Part shown: in pieces, positions 25,194 through 33,988 of the stretch | How the letters are laid out: each line of letters opens with the position of its first letter | Position numbering within the stretch: position 1 is the stretch's first letter | Assembly: GCA_017302655.1 (NCBI GenBank) | Contig: JAFLDE010000007.1 | Coordinates: 26,520 to 90,519, forward strand | From: Burkholderiales bacterium | GTDB lineage: Bacteria; Pseudomonadota; Gammaproteobacteria; Burkholderiales; Burkholderiaceae_C | Reading direction: 5' to 3' | Length of the DNA: 64,000 bases | The notes under the pieces: model-generated | Databases searched by the model: none | The model's input: the letters and a program-made list of their open reading frames with translations, nothing else | What the model was told of the DNA's origin: nothing | Made by a program: the position numbers and the translations under genes

Positions 25194-26024
25194 ATGCACG
25201 CAGGCCTCACAGCGCCGGTTCGCCCCCTGGCACGCGCCGCCGCCATCGTGATCAGGGACATTGGCAATGGAATGCTCGTCATCAGCCACAACACGCTCGC
25301 CTTGCTGGGTCTGTTGCTGGTGGCACTGTTCACAGTCTTTGCTTCACAGCCGCAGTTGCTGCATTCCGTCGAGCATCATGCCCTGACATGGTTGAACGAG
25401 CGACGTGAGGCGCGAATTGAGCCTTCCCTTGCACCGGATGAGCCGGGGGCAGCGCAACGCGTGGCTGTGATCGACTTGTCTGATTTACCGCGGCCCCAGG
25501 CGGCGATCAGCCAGTGGCTCGCACGTCGCTACAAAGTCGCACCTGAGGCGGTTGCTCGTATCGTGCAGGAAGCTTGGACGCTGGGTGATCGCGCCCGCAT
25601 TGATCCCACGCTCATCCTCGCTGTAGTAGCGATTGAGTCCAACTTCAACCCCTTCGCCCAAAGTCCAGTCGGCGCCCAAGGCCTGATGCAGGTCATGACA
25701 CGTGTTCACGACGACAAGTACGACTCATTCGGAGGACAACGCGCCGCTCTGGATCCACTGGCCAACGTTCGAGTGGGTGTTCAAGTTTTGAAGGACTGCA
25801 TCCAGCGAGCTGGCAGCGTTGCGGAAGGCTTGCGCTTCTACGTGGGCGCAGCCAATTTGCCGGACGACGGGGGCTACGCGAACAAGGTGCTCTTTGAACA
25901 GGATCTATTGAAGGCTGTGGCGGCTGGTCGCCCGACCCCATCACGCTCCATCAAAGAAAGCACCCCGAGCCCTGCCCCTGCTGCAAGTTCGGAGCAAGTG
26001 GCATTGGTATCGGCATCCCTCTGA
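25194..26024 (+). CDS. Membrane-anchored lytic transglycosylase (SLT domain)
   Basis: This 276-residue protein has one membrane helix (about residues 33-52, TLALLGLLLVALFTVF). An SLT domain follows at about 125-235, with the catalytic Glu in VAIESNFNPFAQS, the GAQGLMQVM motif and late RFYVGA, all features of soluble-lytic-transglycosylase family 1. It cuts peptidoglycan glycan chains, leaving anhydro-muramic ends. A Ser/Pro-rich tail follows. The gene is single, transcribed from its own promoter. Confidence 0.9.
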   Translation: MHAGLTAPVRPLARAAAIVIRDIGNGMLVISHNTLALLGLLLVALFTVFASQPQLLHSVEHHALTWLNERREARIEPSLAPDEPGAAQRVAVIDLSDLPRPQAAISQWLARRYKVAPEAVARIVQEAWTLGDRARIDPTLILAVVAIESNFNPFAQSPVGAQGLMQVMTRVHDDKYDSFGGQRAALDPLANVRVGVQVLKDCIQRAGSVAEGLRFYVGAANLPDDGGYANKVLFEQDLLKAVAAGRPTPSRSIKESTPSPAPAASSEQVALVSASL

Positions 26025-26065
26025 GCGAGCAGGCTCCGGTGAGGAGTAGCTGCCCGCTACACTGC

Positions 26066-26170
26066 TTGCGCCGCGTCACTGGCGATCAGGGGTTCGACCC
26101 CGAGGTGGGCCACCACCGGGAAGCGCGGGCAGCAGGCTGACTGCTGATGGAGCCGTTCGCCTGGGCCACT
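26066..26170 (+). promoter_or_regulatory. ZTP (pfl-motif) riboswitch upstream of glyA
   Basis: The leader contains the conserved blocks of the ZTP aptamer in order: GTCACTGGCGA (26075-26085), a hairpin GGGGTtcgACCCC (26089-26101), GGTGGgccaCCACC (26104-26117), CCGGGAAGCGC (26116-26126), and after a linker CCGTTCGCCTGGGC (26153-26166). CCGCG (26071-26075) pairs with CGCGG (26124-26128) to close the first stem. The linker carries its own CAGCAG/CTGCTG hairpin (26130-26146). This class senses ZTP/ZMP, signals of low 10-formyl-folate, and turns on one-carbon genes. The mechanism (translation or termination) is not clear; the glyA ribosome-binding site GGAG lies 25 bases on. Confidence 0.82.
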
Positions 26171-26204
26171 CGCTACTCGCGGGCCACCCCCTCCGGAGCT
26201 TCCC

Positions 26205-27458
26205 ATGCCCTGCACGCTTTCCCCTCTCGCGCTTCCTGAAGCCGATGCCCAGCTCTGGGCCGCCATCGCCGCCGAAAATCGCCGTCAAGAAGATCACATC
26301 GAGCTGATCGCCAGCGAAAACTACACGTCGCGCGCCGTCATGCAGGCGCAAGGCAGTCAGCTGACCAACAAGTATGCCGAGGGCTATCCCGGCAAACGCT
26401 ACTACGGTGGCTGCGAGCATGTCGACGTCGTCGAGCAATTGGCCATCGACCGCTGCAAGCAGCTCTTTGGTGCGCAATTCGCCAACGTGCAGCCCAACTC
26501 TGGCTCGCAAGCCAACCAGGCCGCATTCATGGCCATGCTTCAGCCGGGCGACACATTTTTGGGCATGTCCCTTGCAGAGGGTGGCCACCTGACGCACGGT
26601 TCACCGGTGAACCAGTCGGGGAAGTGGTTTAAGGTGCTCAGCTATGGTCTCAACGCCAGCGAGTCCATCGACTACGACCAAGTTGAACGCATGGCGCAAG
26701 AACATCGCCCCAAGCTTGTGCTTGCCGGCGCTTCGGCCTACTCGCTGCATATCGATTTTGAGCGCTTCGCTCGCATCGCCAAATCCATCGGGGCTTACTT
26801 CATGGTCGACATGGCGCACTATGCAGGCCTGGTGGCGGCAGGCGAGTACCCCAATCCTGTACCGCATGCCGACATCGTCACGTCCACCACCCACAAGAGC
26901 CTGCGTGGCCCGCGTGGCGGCATCATCCTGACCAACAACGAAGACTTGGCGAAGAAAGTCAACAGCGCCATTTTTCCAGGCATGCAGGGTGGGCCGCTCA
27001 TGCATGTCATTGCCGGCAAGGCCGTGGCCTTCCACGAGGCCATGCAGCCCGGTTTCCGCGACTACCAGCGTCAGGTCATCGCAAACGCCAAGGTCTTGGC
27101 GGAGCAACTTACGGCGCGCGGTCTGCGCATCGTTTCGGGTGGCACGCAGAGCCATGTCATGCTGGTGGACCTTCGGCCGAAGGGCTTGACCGGCAAGGTT
27201 GCCGAGGCGGCATTGGGCCAGGCACACATGACGTGCAACAAGAACGCCATCCCCAACGATCCCGAAAAGCCGATGGTCACCAGCGGCATCCGACTCGGCA
27301 CCCCGGCAATGACGACGCGGGGGTTCCGCGAAGCCGAGGCTCGGACCACAGCCAACTTGATTGCCGATGTATTGGATGCTCCAAGCGATGCCGCGGTCCT
27401 TGAGGGCGTTCGCGCGCAAGTGGCGGAGCTGACAGCGCGCTTTCCGGTCTACGCCTGA
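26205..27458 (+). CDS. glyA: Serine hydroxymethyltransferase
   Basis: This 417-residue PLP enzyme interconverts serine and glycine and loads tetrahydrofolate with one-carbon units. Lys231 in [14 protein letters not shown] binds PLP. Other motifs are [45 protein letters not shown] and [15 protein letters not shown] at 26195-26198 is the ribosome-binding site. The ZTP riboswitch upstream ties it to folate status. nrdR starts three bases after its stop codon. Confidence 0.97.
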   Translation: MPCTLSPLALPEADAQLWAAIAAENRRQEDHIELIASENYTSRAVMQAQGSQLTNKYAEGYPGKRYYGGCEHVDVVEQLAIDRCKQLFGAQFANVQPNSGSQANQAAFMAMLQPGDTFLGMSLAEGGHLTHGSPVNQSGKWFKVLSYGLNASESIDYDQVERMAQEHRPKLVLAGASAYSLHIDFERFARIAKSIGAYFMVDMAHYAGLVAAGEYPNPVPHADIVTSTTHKSLRGPRGGIILTNNEDLAKKVNSAIFPGMQGGPLMHVIAGKAVAFHEAMQPGFRDYQRQVIANAKVLAEQLTARGLRIVSGGTQSHVMLVDLRPKGLTGKVAEAALGQAHMTCNKNAIPNDPEKPMVTSGIRLGTPAMTTRGFREAEARTTANLIADVLDAPSDAAVLEGVRAQVAELTARFPVYA

Positions 27459-27461
27459 CAG

Positions 27462-27905
27462 ATGCGCTGCGCCTTCTGCGGCCACAGCGAGACCCAGGTC
27501 GTCGAGACCAGGGAGTCCGATGAGGGCGATGTGGTGCGCAGGAGGCGCCGCTGCCTGCGCTGTGACAAGCGCTTCACCACCTACGAGCGCGCCGAAATCG
27601 CGCTCCCCGTGGTCATCAAGAAGGACAACACGCGCGGCAACTTTGATATGGGCAAGCTCCGCGCGTCGATGGAGCTGGCGCTTCGCAAACGCCCCGTGAG
27701 CACCGAGCAAGTAGATGCCGCCGTTGAACGCATCCAGGAGAAGCTCCTCAGCGAGGGCACGCGCGAAGTCAGCTCGGCGCGCCTGGGCGAAATGGTGATG
27801 CGCGAGTTGAAGCGCATCGACAAAGTGGCCTATGTGCGGTTTGCTTCGGTCTACAGAAGCTTTGAAGACATCGACGAGTTTCGCAAGCTCATCAAGGACA
27901 TTTAG
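27462..27905 (+). CDS. nrdR: Transcriptional repressor of ribonucleotide reductase genes
   Basis: This 147-residue regulator has the zinc ribbon [15 protein letters not shown] with [12 protein letters not shown] (Cys3, 6, 31, 34) followed by the ATP-cone ([17 protein letters not shown]). NrdR senses ATP/dATP and represses nrd operons. The glyA-nrdR adjacency is typical of betaproteobacteria. A short GACGC/GCGTC hairpin (27943-27955) followed by GGTTTT may terminate the transcript. Confidence 0.97.
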   Translation: MRCAFCGHSETQVVETRESDEGDVVRRRRRCLRCDKRFTTYERAEIALPVVIKKDNTRGNFDMGKLRASMELALRKRPVSTEQVDAAVERIQEKLLSEGTREVSSARLGEMVMRELKRIDKVAYVRFASVYRSFEDIDEFRKLIKDI

Positions 27906-27973
27906 CCCGAGCGTTCATAGGCGTCGGCAATTCACACTGCCTGACGCGATGCGTCGGTTTGACATGGTCAGTT

Positions 27974-27987
27974 CCCCCTTTTGGGGG
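27974..27987. promoter_or_regulatory. GC-rich palindrome in the minor-pilin promoter region
   Basis: CCCCCTTTTGGGGG forms a perfect 5-base inverted repeat around TTTT, flanked by TTC on the left and TGAA on the right. TTGACA (27959-27964) lies just upstream, but no -10 hexamer stands at the usual 17-base spacing. It is a candidate operator for the pilin operon starting at 28049. Confidence 0.35.
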
Positions 27988-28048
27988 TGAAGACTTCCAG
28001 CAGGCGAGTTCCTAGAGTGCGTGCCACGCCACCTCAAGGAAGCTCATC

Positions 28049-28585
28049 ATGCAGACCTCGCGCCGCCTGTCCTCTGGTTTCACTCTGCTGGAAGTCCTTG
28101 TCAGTATCGCCGTCTCAGGCGTGCTGACGGCTGTCGCTTTGCCCTCCCTGGGGGAGCAGGTCGAGCGCCAACGCATGCGCGGGATCGGTGAATCGCTCCG
28201 AAACGACCTACAAGTGGCCCGCGCCCAGGCACTCACTCAGCACCGCTCGGTGCGGGTTGCATTTATTCAGACCGACACTGGCAGCTGTTACGTGGTCTAC
28301 CAAGGTCCAGCCAACGCTTGCACCTGCGACTCGGACGGCGCGATTCAGTGCAAGCCAGGCGCATCTGCACTCTCCGCTCAAGGTGTTGCGGACAAGCTCG
28401 GCGTTCAACTCAGCGCCAACGTCAGCACCATGGTTTTCGATGGACGCACTGGCACGGTTGCGCCCACCGGCACGATGACGCTGAAGACGCGCCAAGGCCT
28501 GGAGATGAAACACATCGTTTCCATCACAGGGCGGATTCGCAGCTGCGGTGATGTGGGCCACCAGACCCCCGCCTGCAGGGGTTGA
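28049..28585 (+). CDS. FimT/GspH-type minor pseudopilin (first copy)
   Basis: This 178-residue protein has the prepilin leader SSGFTLLEVLVSIAVSGVL, cleaved after Gly, with Glu at +5. The C-terminal beta domain carries GSCYVVYQGPANACTCDSDG and late RSCGDVGHQTPACRG, with paired cysteines. FimT proteins sit at pilus tips and can bind DNA in some species. It opens the pilin operon. A similar copy lies at 29090. Confidence 0.85.
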   Translation: MQTSRRLSSGFTLLEVLVSIAVSGVLTAVALPSLGEQVERQRMRGIGESLRNDLQVARAQALTQHRSVRVAFIQTDTGSCYVVYQGPANACTCDSDGAIQCKPGASALSAQGVADKLGVQLSANVSTMVFDGRTGTVAPTGTMTLKTRQGLEMKHIVSITGRIRSCGDVGHQTPACRG

Positions 28586-28673
28586 TGGAGGGCACAGGAT
28601 GAGCGGACACCCTGAGGAGACCGACGGCACGGCGCGGTTCAATGTCACCTCGGACTGGCCCGACCATCAAACC

Positions 28674-29093
28674 ATGAACAACTCGTGCGCTTCAGCCAAA
28701 GGGTTCACCCTCGTCGAGCTTGCTATCACGGTGGTCATCGTGGGGATCCTCGCTGCGATTGCGCTCCCCAACTTCACAGACTATGTGCGGAAGGGGCGAC
28801 GTGCGGATGCCTTCGACGCCATGGCGCATGTTCAGCAGGAACAAGAGCGCTATCGCAGTAACAACCTGACCTATGCAGGGAGCCTTGCGGATCTGCGCAC
28901 GACCAATCTGTCTCAGGCTGGCCACTACACACTCAGCCTGAGCGAGGTTTCATCCTTCGGCTACACGCTGACTGTCGCACCCGTGGAGGGAGGCAAGCAG
29001 GCCGCCGACACGGCTTGCAAGGAATTCAAGCTGGTGATCTTCAAGGCCAGCAGCAAGCGCACCGCGACCAGCGACACATGTCTGCCGAAATGA
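28674..29093 (+). CDS. PilE-type type IV pilin-like protein
   Basis: The start is ATG 28674; the longer frame continues into the previous gene. The 139-residue protein has a short leader, then KGFTLVELAITVVIVGILAA (prepilin peptidase site at Gly, Glu +5), the helix, and a small C-terminal domain with cysteines at DTACKEF and DTCLPK forming a likely disulfide loop. It could be a minor pilin of the PilE group. The next gene overlaps its stop by four bases. Confidence 0.87.
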   Translation: MNNSCASAKGFTLVELAITVVIVGILAAIALPNFTDYVRKGRRADAFDAMAHVQQEQERYRSNNLTYAGSLADLRTTNLSQAGHYTLSLSEVSSFGYTLTVAPVEGGKQAADTACKEFKLVIFKASSKRTATSDTCLPK

Positions 29094-29653
29094 GGTCCGC
29101 CGCACACTCCAAAGGATTCACCTTGGTGGAAGCCATGGTGACGTTGGCCGTCCTTGGCATCCTCTTGGCGGTCGCAATTCCCAATTTTTCGGACTTCGTG
29201 CGCAAGAAGCGACTTGAGGGTGTGGCCAAGGAGTTCGTGGCGGACTTGGCCCTGGCGCGTTCTGAGGTCATTTCGAGCGGTCAAGGAAACAATCGACTCG
29301 CAAGGATTCAGTTCGAACCCAACGGTACCTGCTACGTCCTGTATGCCTACAAGAACCTCGGCAGCCCAGGGTGCGATTGCCGGCGAGGCATTGGAGCGGC
29401 GTGCAGAGTCGCTAGCGCGGAATTGAAGGTCGTGACACCACCGGCAGGCTCGGGCATCGTTTTCCGTTCGGAGGGCGATGGGGACTACCTCACCTTTTTG
29501 GAGGGATTTCAAACCAGGATGGATGCCTACAAAGTGACGATCAAGTACCCCGCTGGCCCCACGCTGCGCGTCGAAGTCAAGAAGCTCGGCACTGCAAGCA
29601 TCTGTTCGCCCGATGGCTCGGTGTCCGGCCACGAACCATGCACTTTGGAATAA
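29090..29653 (+). CDS. FimT/GspH-type minor pseudopilin (second copy)
   Basis: The start overlaps the pilE-like stop (ATGA); ATG 29078 is an alternative. At about 187 residues it has leader HSKGFTLVEAMVTLAVLGIL and the beta-domain segment GTCYVLYAYKNLGSPGCDC, clearly similar to GSCYVVYQGPANACTC in the first copy. The two likely arose by duplication. It shares the operon with the other pilins. Confidence 0.85.
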   Translation: MRSAAHSKGFTLVEAMVTLAVLGILLAVAIPNFSDFVRKKRLEGVAKEFVADLALARSEVISSGQGNNRLARIQFEPNGTCYVLYAYKNLGSPGCDCRRGIGAACRVASAELKVVTPPAGSGIVFRSEGDGDYLTFLEGFQTRMDAYKVTIKYPAGPTLRVEVKKLGTASICSPDGSVSGHEPCTLE

Positions 29654-29655
29654 CG

Positions 29656-30312
29656 ATGAGCGCTGCGCACACTCATCGAGGCTTTAGCCTGATCGAACTC
29701 ATGATCGGCATCACCGTCGGCATGTTCATCCTGCTGGGGGCCAGTTCCATCATGGTCGGACAAATGGGGGATCACCGCCGCCTGGCGCTCGAAACCAGAA
29801 CAGAGCAGGACGTGCGCGTGGTTGCCGAAGTGCTCACGCGGGAACTTCAGTTGGCAGGCATGTGGAACAGCCCCATGAGCGGCGTGTGGTCCGAAGCCAA
29901 TCCGGTGCTGCAGGCAAATCCGAATGCCGAAATCCTCGTCGCCGAAGACGGCTCTTGGGTGCGCTACCGGCGCTGGCTGCGCAACGACATCAACCAAGCG
30001 GAAGGATTCAAGCTGGAAGATGAGGTGCTTTACCGACTGAACAGCGCTGGCGCGTGGCAGCCTTTGACCGATCCCGAGACGCTGAAGATCACCCGCTTTC
30101 ACGTCCAACTGGTGGAAACGAAGCGGCGTCTTGAAGCGGCGTGCCAACTGGACTGCGAAGACAAGGAAGACTGCCCACCTAGCGCCTCGGTGCGCGAGTT
30201 CCTGATCAACTTCCAGGCCCATGCCGCACACGACGAACGCGTGCGGAGGAACTTTGATCTGCGTATTCGCGTGCGCTCAGACATCGTGACGGGAGCCTGT
30301 CGTGAGGCATAG
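29656..30312 (+). CDS. PilW-like minor pilin
   Basis: This 218-residue protein begins MSAAHTHRGFSLIELMIGIT, a type III prepilin signal. PilW features are the QDVRVVAEVLTRELQLAGMW segment after the helix and LYRLNS. It probably primes type IV pilus assembly with the neighbouring pilins. It starts two bases after the previous stop; the next gene overlaps by 11 bases. Confidence 0.85.
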   Translation: MSAAHTHRGFSLIELMIGITVGMFILLGASSIMVGQMGDHRRLALETRTEQDVRVVAEVLTRELQLAGMWNSPMSGVWSEANPVLQANPNAEILVAEDGSWVRYRRWLRNDINQAEGFKLEDEVLYRLNSAGAWQPLTDPETLKITRFHVQLVETKRRLEAACQLDCEDKEDCPPSASVREFLINFQAHAAHDERVRRNFDLRIRVRSDIVTGACREA

Positions 30313-31648
30313 CGGCATTCAACGCCCTCGCCAAATCGGCGCGACCACGCTGGTGACCGTGATGGTGCTGTTTTTCATCATGGCCTTGGTGGCGGCGTAC
30401 GCCAATCGCAACTTGGTGCTGGAGCAGCGCGTGGCCTTGAACTTCCAGCGACTGGGTGTGGTCAACGAAGCGACGCATGAAGCTGTCGCTTTGGTGGGCA
30501 ACTGGATGAACGCCGGCAACCTTGACGAGCAGTGCCGGCCCGATGTCAACGGTGATGGCCGTTTCTGGGACCGTTATTTGATCGTCCTCTCAGACGGTCG
30601 CATCGACGTGCCTCCAGATGCAAAGCCACCTGAGGCGCAAAAAGCACTCGCAAATGAGAAGACACCCTATGTCATCGCGTGCGACAGGGTCGGCAACGGC
30701 GACTGGTCCTGTCAATGTCCCAAGAACCATCGGCCAGTGTTTGTTCCAGAGGACGGGCAAGTTCGACAGTCATTCGTTGTTCGGCTTCGCCCATACAACG
30801 ACCCCATACGCGATTACGGGCATAGCGCCAACTTGGGCCGTATCGGCATCAACGTCGCCAGTTGCTTCGCAGCCAGCAGCACCTGCAGCCGCTTGGTCTA
30901 TGACTCCAACGAGGCGGTGCCGCTGGCGATGACGGTGCAGTCCTTCGTGCTAAACCGCGCTGTGCGCATGCCACCCGCCAGCGCGTTGGTGGTCCGGCGA
31001 GACGTGGATCTGTCGGATGGCATGCAGGTCGTGAACAACAACCCAGCGGCAGGTGGAGTCGTCGTGCAAGCCGGCAGTGATGTGACGGGCGTGCGCGATG
31101 GCGTACGTGGGCCTGCAGGCTCCCCACACACACATTCGGTGGCCGCGAATCAGGCCTTGCTAGCAGCGGCTGACTCTGACCGTTTCTTCCGACTGTTCTT
31201 TGGCATGTATTTGGCCGAGTACGTGGCTCAACCAGCCATGCGCACCCTGACGTGCGACAACCGATGCGCACTGGCCCTCCAAGCCCTCGTTCACGGAGGC
31301 GCTCGGCTGATTCGCTTCCAAGGTGATCTGGAACTCGGGGAAGAGGTCGTGGTCGGTTCAACGGAATCACCTGTCGTCCTCATCGTGGATGGCAAGCTCA
31401 GCATCAACAGTCCGCTGCAACTGCACGGCCTGGTTTACAGCAAGGACGACATGAGTTGGAGCAATGTTTCGGCCAAGCCTTCGGTGATTCAGGGCGCTTT
31501 ACTGGTGGGCGGGCGTCTGATTGGGGACAAGGGAGCCGCAGTGCTCTTTGACGCCGCCGCCATGCAGCGGCTCAAGTTCGGCACGGGCAGCTTCCTGCCT
31601 CTGCCCGGAGGGGCCGGTTGGGGCCTGTCGTGGGATGACATGCGGTAG
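30302..31648 (+). CDS. PilX-like minor pilin, large
   Basis: This 448-residue protein starts with GTG, inside the pilW-like gene. The leader (RQIGATTLVTVMVLFFIMALVAAYANRNLV) resembles PilX N-termini, which use Gly-Ala/Thr in place of FTLIE. It is much longer than typical PilX (about 200 residues); the C-terminal half (LQALVHGGARLIRFQGDLEL, then VVLIVDGKLSINSPLQLHGLVY) looks like a repetitive beta-rich domain. It may take on an adhesin role in the absence of PilY1 (inference). Confidence 0.7.
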   Translation: MRHSGIQRPRQIGATTLVTVMVLFFIMALVAAYANRNLVLEQRVALNFQRLGVVNEATHEAVALVGNWMNAGNLDEQCRPDVNGDGRFWDRYLIVLSDGRIDVPPDAKPPEAQKALANEKTPYVIACDRVGNGDWSCQCPKNHRPVFVPEDGQVRQSFVVRLRPYNDPIRDYGHSANLGRIGINVASCFAASSTCSRLVYDSNEAVPLAMTVQSFVLNRAVRMPPASALVVRRDVDLSDGMQVVNNNPAAGGVVVQAGSDVTGVRDGVRGPAGSPHTHSVAANQALLAAADSDRFFRLFFGMYLAEYVAQPAMRTLTCDNRCALALQALVHGGARLIRFQGDLELGEEVVVGSTESPVVLIVDGKLSINSPLQLHGLVYSKDDMSWSNVSAKPSVIQGALLVGGRLIGDKGAAVLFDAAAMQRLKFGTGSFLPLPGGAGWGLSWDDMR

Positions 31649-31658
31649 GAGAAGGATT

Positions 31659-32846
31659 GTGGGCAAGCAACGCGGTGCAAGTTTGGTGGAGGCCCTGGTC
31701 GCCATGCTGGTCATGGCCTTCGGCATGATGTCCGTAGCCGGCATCCAAGGCCGACTGCGCTACAGCGGTGAGACGGCCAAGCAGCGGGCCGAAGCGATGC
31801 GCGTGGCTCAGGTTGAGTTGGAGCGCTTGCGCGGTTTTGTTGCGCTGGAGCGTACCGATGGAATTCCAGACGATGCGGTGGTCTTCAATGAGATCCAGAA
31901 CGATCGCTACACGGTGGAGTCCTTGACCACGGCGTATCAGTTCACCCGAACGGTGACACCATTGCCAGGAGGAGCCGTGGACGTACTTCTGAATGTCAGT
32001 TGGCGAGATCGAAGCAAAGGCGAAGAGGACGACCCGCTCAGCGTGAACTGGCGCACTGCCCTGGTGCCAGTGGATCCGAGCTTGGCCTCGTCTCTTGCGA
32101 TACCACCAGACTTCGGAGTTGGCCAGCGCCGATACGAAGATCGGCACCCAGGCATCCCGGCGGCTGCGAAAAAGCTTGACAACGCCCGCAGCGTGTTCAA
32201 GCCCAATCCCACTGGCACCACCGCTTTGGTCTTCAACAACAGATCGGGCATGGTCACGCAGCTTTGCACCGTCGAGGCCGCAACTCCCTCTGATCTATTG
32301 GGCGACAACGACTTGCTGAATTGCCCGGTCAGCTACACAGGAGGAGCCTTCCTCCTGAGCGGCCATGTGGTGTTCTCCTACGGAGGCACCCCGTCGGCCG
32401 AGAACCCGAACAGCCCCGTCTTGCCCGCGTCTGCGGAAGTCATTTTGGACAAGACAGAGGACAGCTATTCCAGCGAACCCTTGTGTTTCTCGAGTTCGAG
32501 TGCCAACGCGCTGGTCGGTGTGAATGCGCTGGACTATTACTGCGTCATCCCTCCCCGCGTGGCCACCGCAAAGGACAACAGCCTCAGCTGGAGCGGTCGA
32601 AGCGTGCTCAACGGTCTCACGCTGGCTGCCGGAGGTGTGCGTGTGTGCCGGTACAGCGATGACTATGACGGCGACAAGGCCATCAACAACAGCGAGCATC
32701 CGCTGGATTACGTCAAGGTGACCAACTCGCTGTCCAAGCAGAACTTCCTGGTGGTCGATTTCGAATCCAGTTGCCCGGCCGGGCAGAAGGTCGATGTCGC
32801 TGCACTTCAGTATCGGAATACCGTCACCGCTGCGCACCAACCCTGA
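31659..32846 (+). CDS. PilV-like minor pilin
   Basis: The start is GTG 31659, with AGGAGAAGGA just upstream. The 395-residue protein begins GKQRGASLVEALVAMLVMAF, a prepilin signal of the PilV kind. The body is long, with cysteines (LCTVEA, LNCPVSY, PLCFSS, YYCVIPP, VCRYSD, SSCPAG) and a DDYDGDKAINNSEHPLD segment that looks like a calcium-binding loop (dockerin-like spacing). It closes the pilin operon. Confidence 0.75.
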   Translation: MGKQRGASLVEALVAMLVMAFGMMSVAGIQGRLRYSGETAKQRAEAMRVAQVELERLRGFVALERTDGIPDDAVVFNEIQNDRYTVESLTTAYQFTRTVTPLPGGAVDVLLNVSWRDRSKGEEDDPLSVNWRTALVPVDPSLASSLAIPPDFGVGQRRYEDRHPGIPAAAKKLDNARSVFKPNPTGTTALVFNNRSGMVTQLCTVEAATPSDLLGDNDLLNCPVSYTGGAFLLSGHVVFSYGGTPSAENPNSPVLPASAEVILDKTEDSYSSEPLCFSSSSANALVGVNALDYYCVIPPRVATAKDNSLSWSGRSVLNGLTLAAGGVRVCRYSDDYDGDKAINNSEHPLDYVKVTNSLSKQNFLVVDFESSCPAGQKVDVAALQYRNTVTAAHQP

Positions 32847-32871
32847 TCTCCCGCCCTTCTAGACTGATGCC

Positions 32872-33966
32872 ATGGCATCAGTCTCAGAAGCAGATCAGCG
32901 CTGGATGCGGCGAGCGCTGCGACTCGCGGAACAGGCCATCGGCCTGAGCGAACCCAATCCTCGCGTGGGCTGCGTGTTGGTCAGCTCGAACGGTGAAGTT
33001 CTGGGCGAAGGGCACACCCAGGCCGCCGGCCAAGCCCACGCGGAGGTCATGGCCCTGCGCGATGCCAGCTTGCGTGGCCACGCCGTGCGCGGCGCGACTG
33101 CTTTCGTCACGCTCGAACCCTGCGCGCACCATGGGCGCACCCCCCCATGCTGCGAGGCGCTGAGCGCTGCAGGAGTTGCCCGCGTGGTGGTCGCCACTGG
33201 GGACACCAACCCTCGCGTCAAGGGGGCCGGAGTCGCCCATCTGCGCGCCCAAGGCATTCGGGTGGACGAAGGCCTGCTAGAAGCGCAGGCCCAGGCCTTG
33301 AACATAGGCTTTCTGCATCGAATGCGCACGGGCCGACCATGGGTTCGATTGAAGTGGGCCAGCAGCCTGGATGCACGTACAGCTCTCCCTGATGGCCAAA
33401 GCCAATGGATCACCGGCCCGGAGGCGCGTCAGGACAACATGGTCTGGAGGCGCCGTGCTGCGGTGCTGCTGACCGGCATCGGCACGGTGTTGGCTGACGA
33501 CCCGCGCTTGGACGTGCGCGATCCACCCTCTCCCTACCCACCTGCGCGGTGGGTGCTGGATCGCCGGCTTCGCATGCCATGCCGCGCCCAAATGTTGCGC
33601 ACCAAGGGGGACGTGGTGATCGTTCACCAAGGGAGCGCCGACGTCGAACGCCGACGGGCTTTGCAAGAGGCCGGCGCTCGGTGTCTGGAGGCACCGAGCG
33701 ATCTGGCCGCGCTGCTTGATGAACTGGGCAGGCGGGAGGTCAATGAACTGCACATCGAAGCCGGCGCCACCTTGAACGGTGCCTGGCTCGGTGCCCACCT
33801 CGTCGACGAGTTGCTGGTCTACTTGGCCCCTCGGCTGCTCGGTCCTGGCCGAGGCGTGGCCGACCTTCCGACGCTGCCGTCACTGGACGCCGCGCAAGGC
33901 TGGCGGTGGCTGGACACCGTGCCGGTCGGAGCGGACCTGCGCTTGCGCCTCACCCGCAGCTTCTGA
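32872..33966 (+). CDS. ribD: Bifunctional riboflavin deaminase/reductase
   Basis: This 364-residue enzyme carries out steps 2 and 3 of riboflavin synthesis. The N-terminal deaminase has zinc motif HAEVMAL and [11 protein letters not shown]. The reductase half has [18 protein letters not shown] and [12 protein letters not shown]. The order ribD-ribB-ribH-nusB is standard, except that riboflavin synthase (ribE) is absent from between ribD and ribB here. The gene follows the pilin operon closely. Confidence 0.95.
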   Translation: MASVSEADQRWMRRALRLAEQAIGLSEPNPRVGCVLVSSNGEVLGEGHTQAAGQAHAEVMALRDASLRGHAVRGATAFVTLEPCAHHGRTPPCCEALSAAGVARVVVATGDTNPRVKGAGVAHLRAQGIRVDEGLLEAQAQALNIGFLHRMRTGRPWVRLKWASSLDARTALPDGQSQWITGPEARQDNMVWRRRAAVLLTGIGTVLADDPRLDVRDPPSPYPPARWVLDRRLRMPCRAQMLRTKGDVVIVHQGSADVERRRALQEAGARCLEAPSDLAALLDELGRREVNELHIEAGATLNGAWLGAHLVDELLVYLAPRLLGPGRGVADLPTLPSLDAAQGWRWLDTVPVGADLRLRLTRSF

Positions 33967-33988
33967 CCCCCCTTCTACAATCGGCTCC

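Noticed and set aside
27959-27987. TTGACA as part of a standard sigma-70 promoter for the pilins
   Set aside because: At the normal spacing, the -10 position is TGGGGG, so a simple sigma-70 promoter is not supported.
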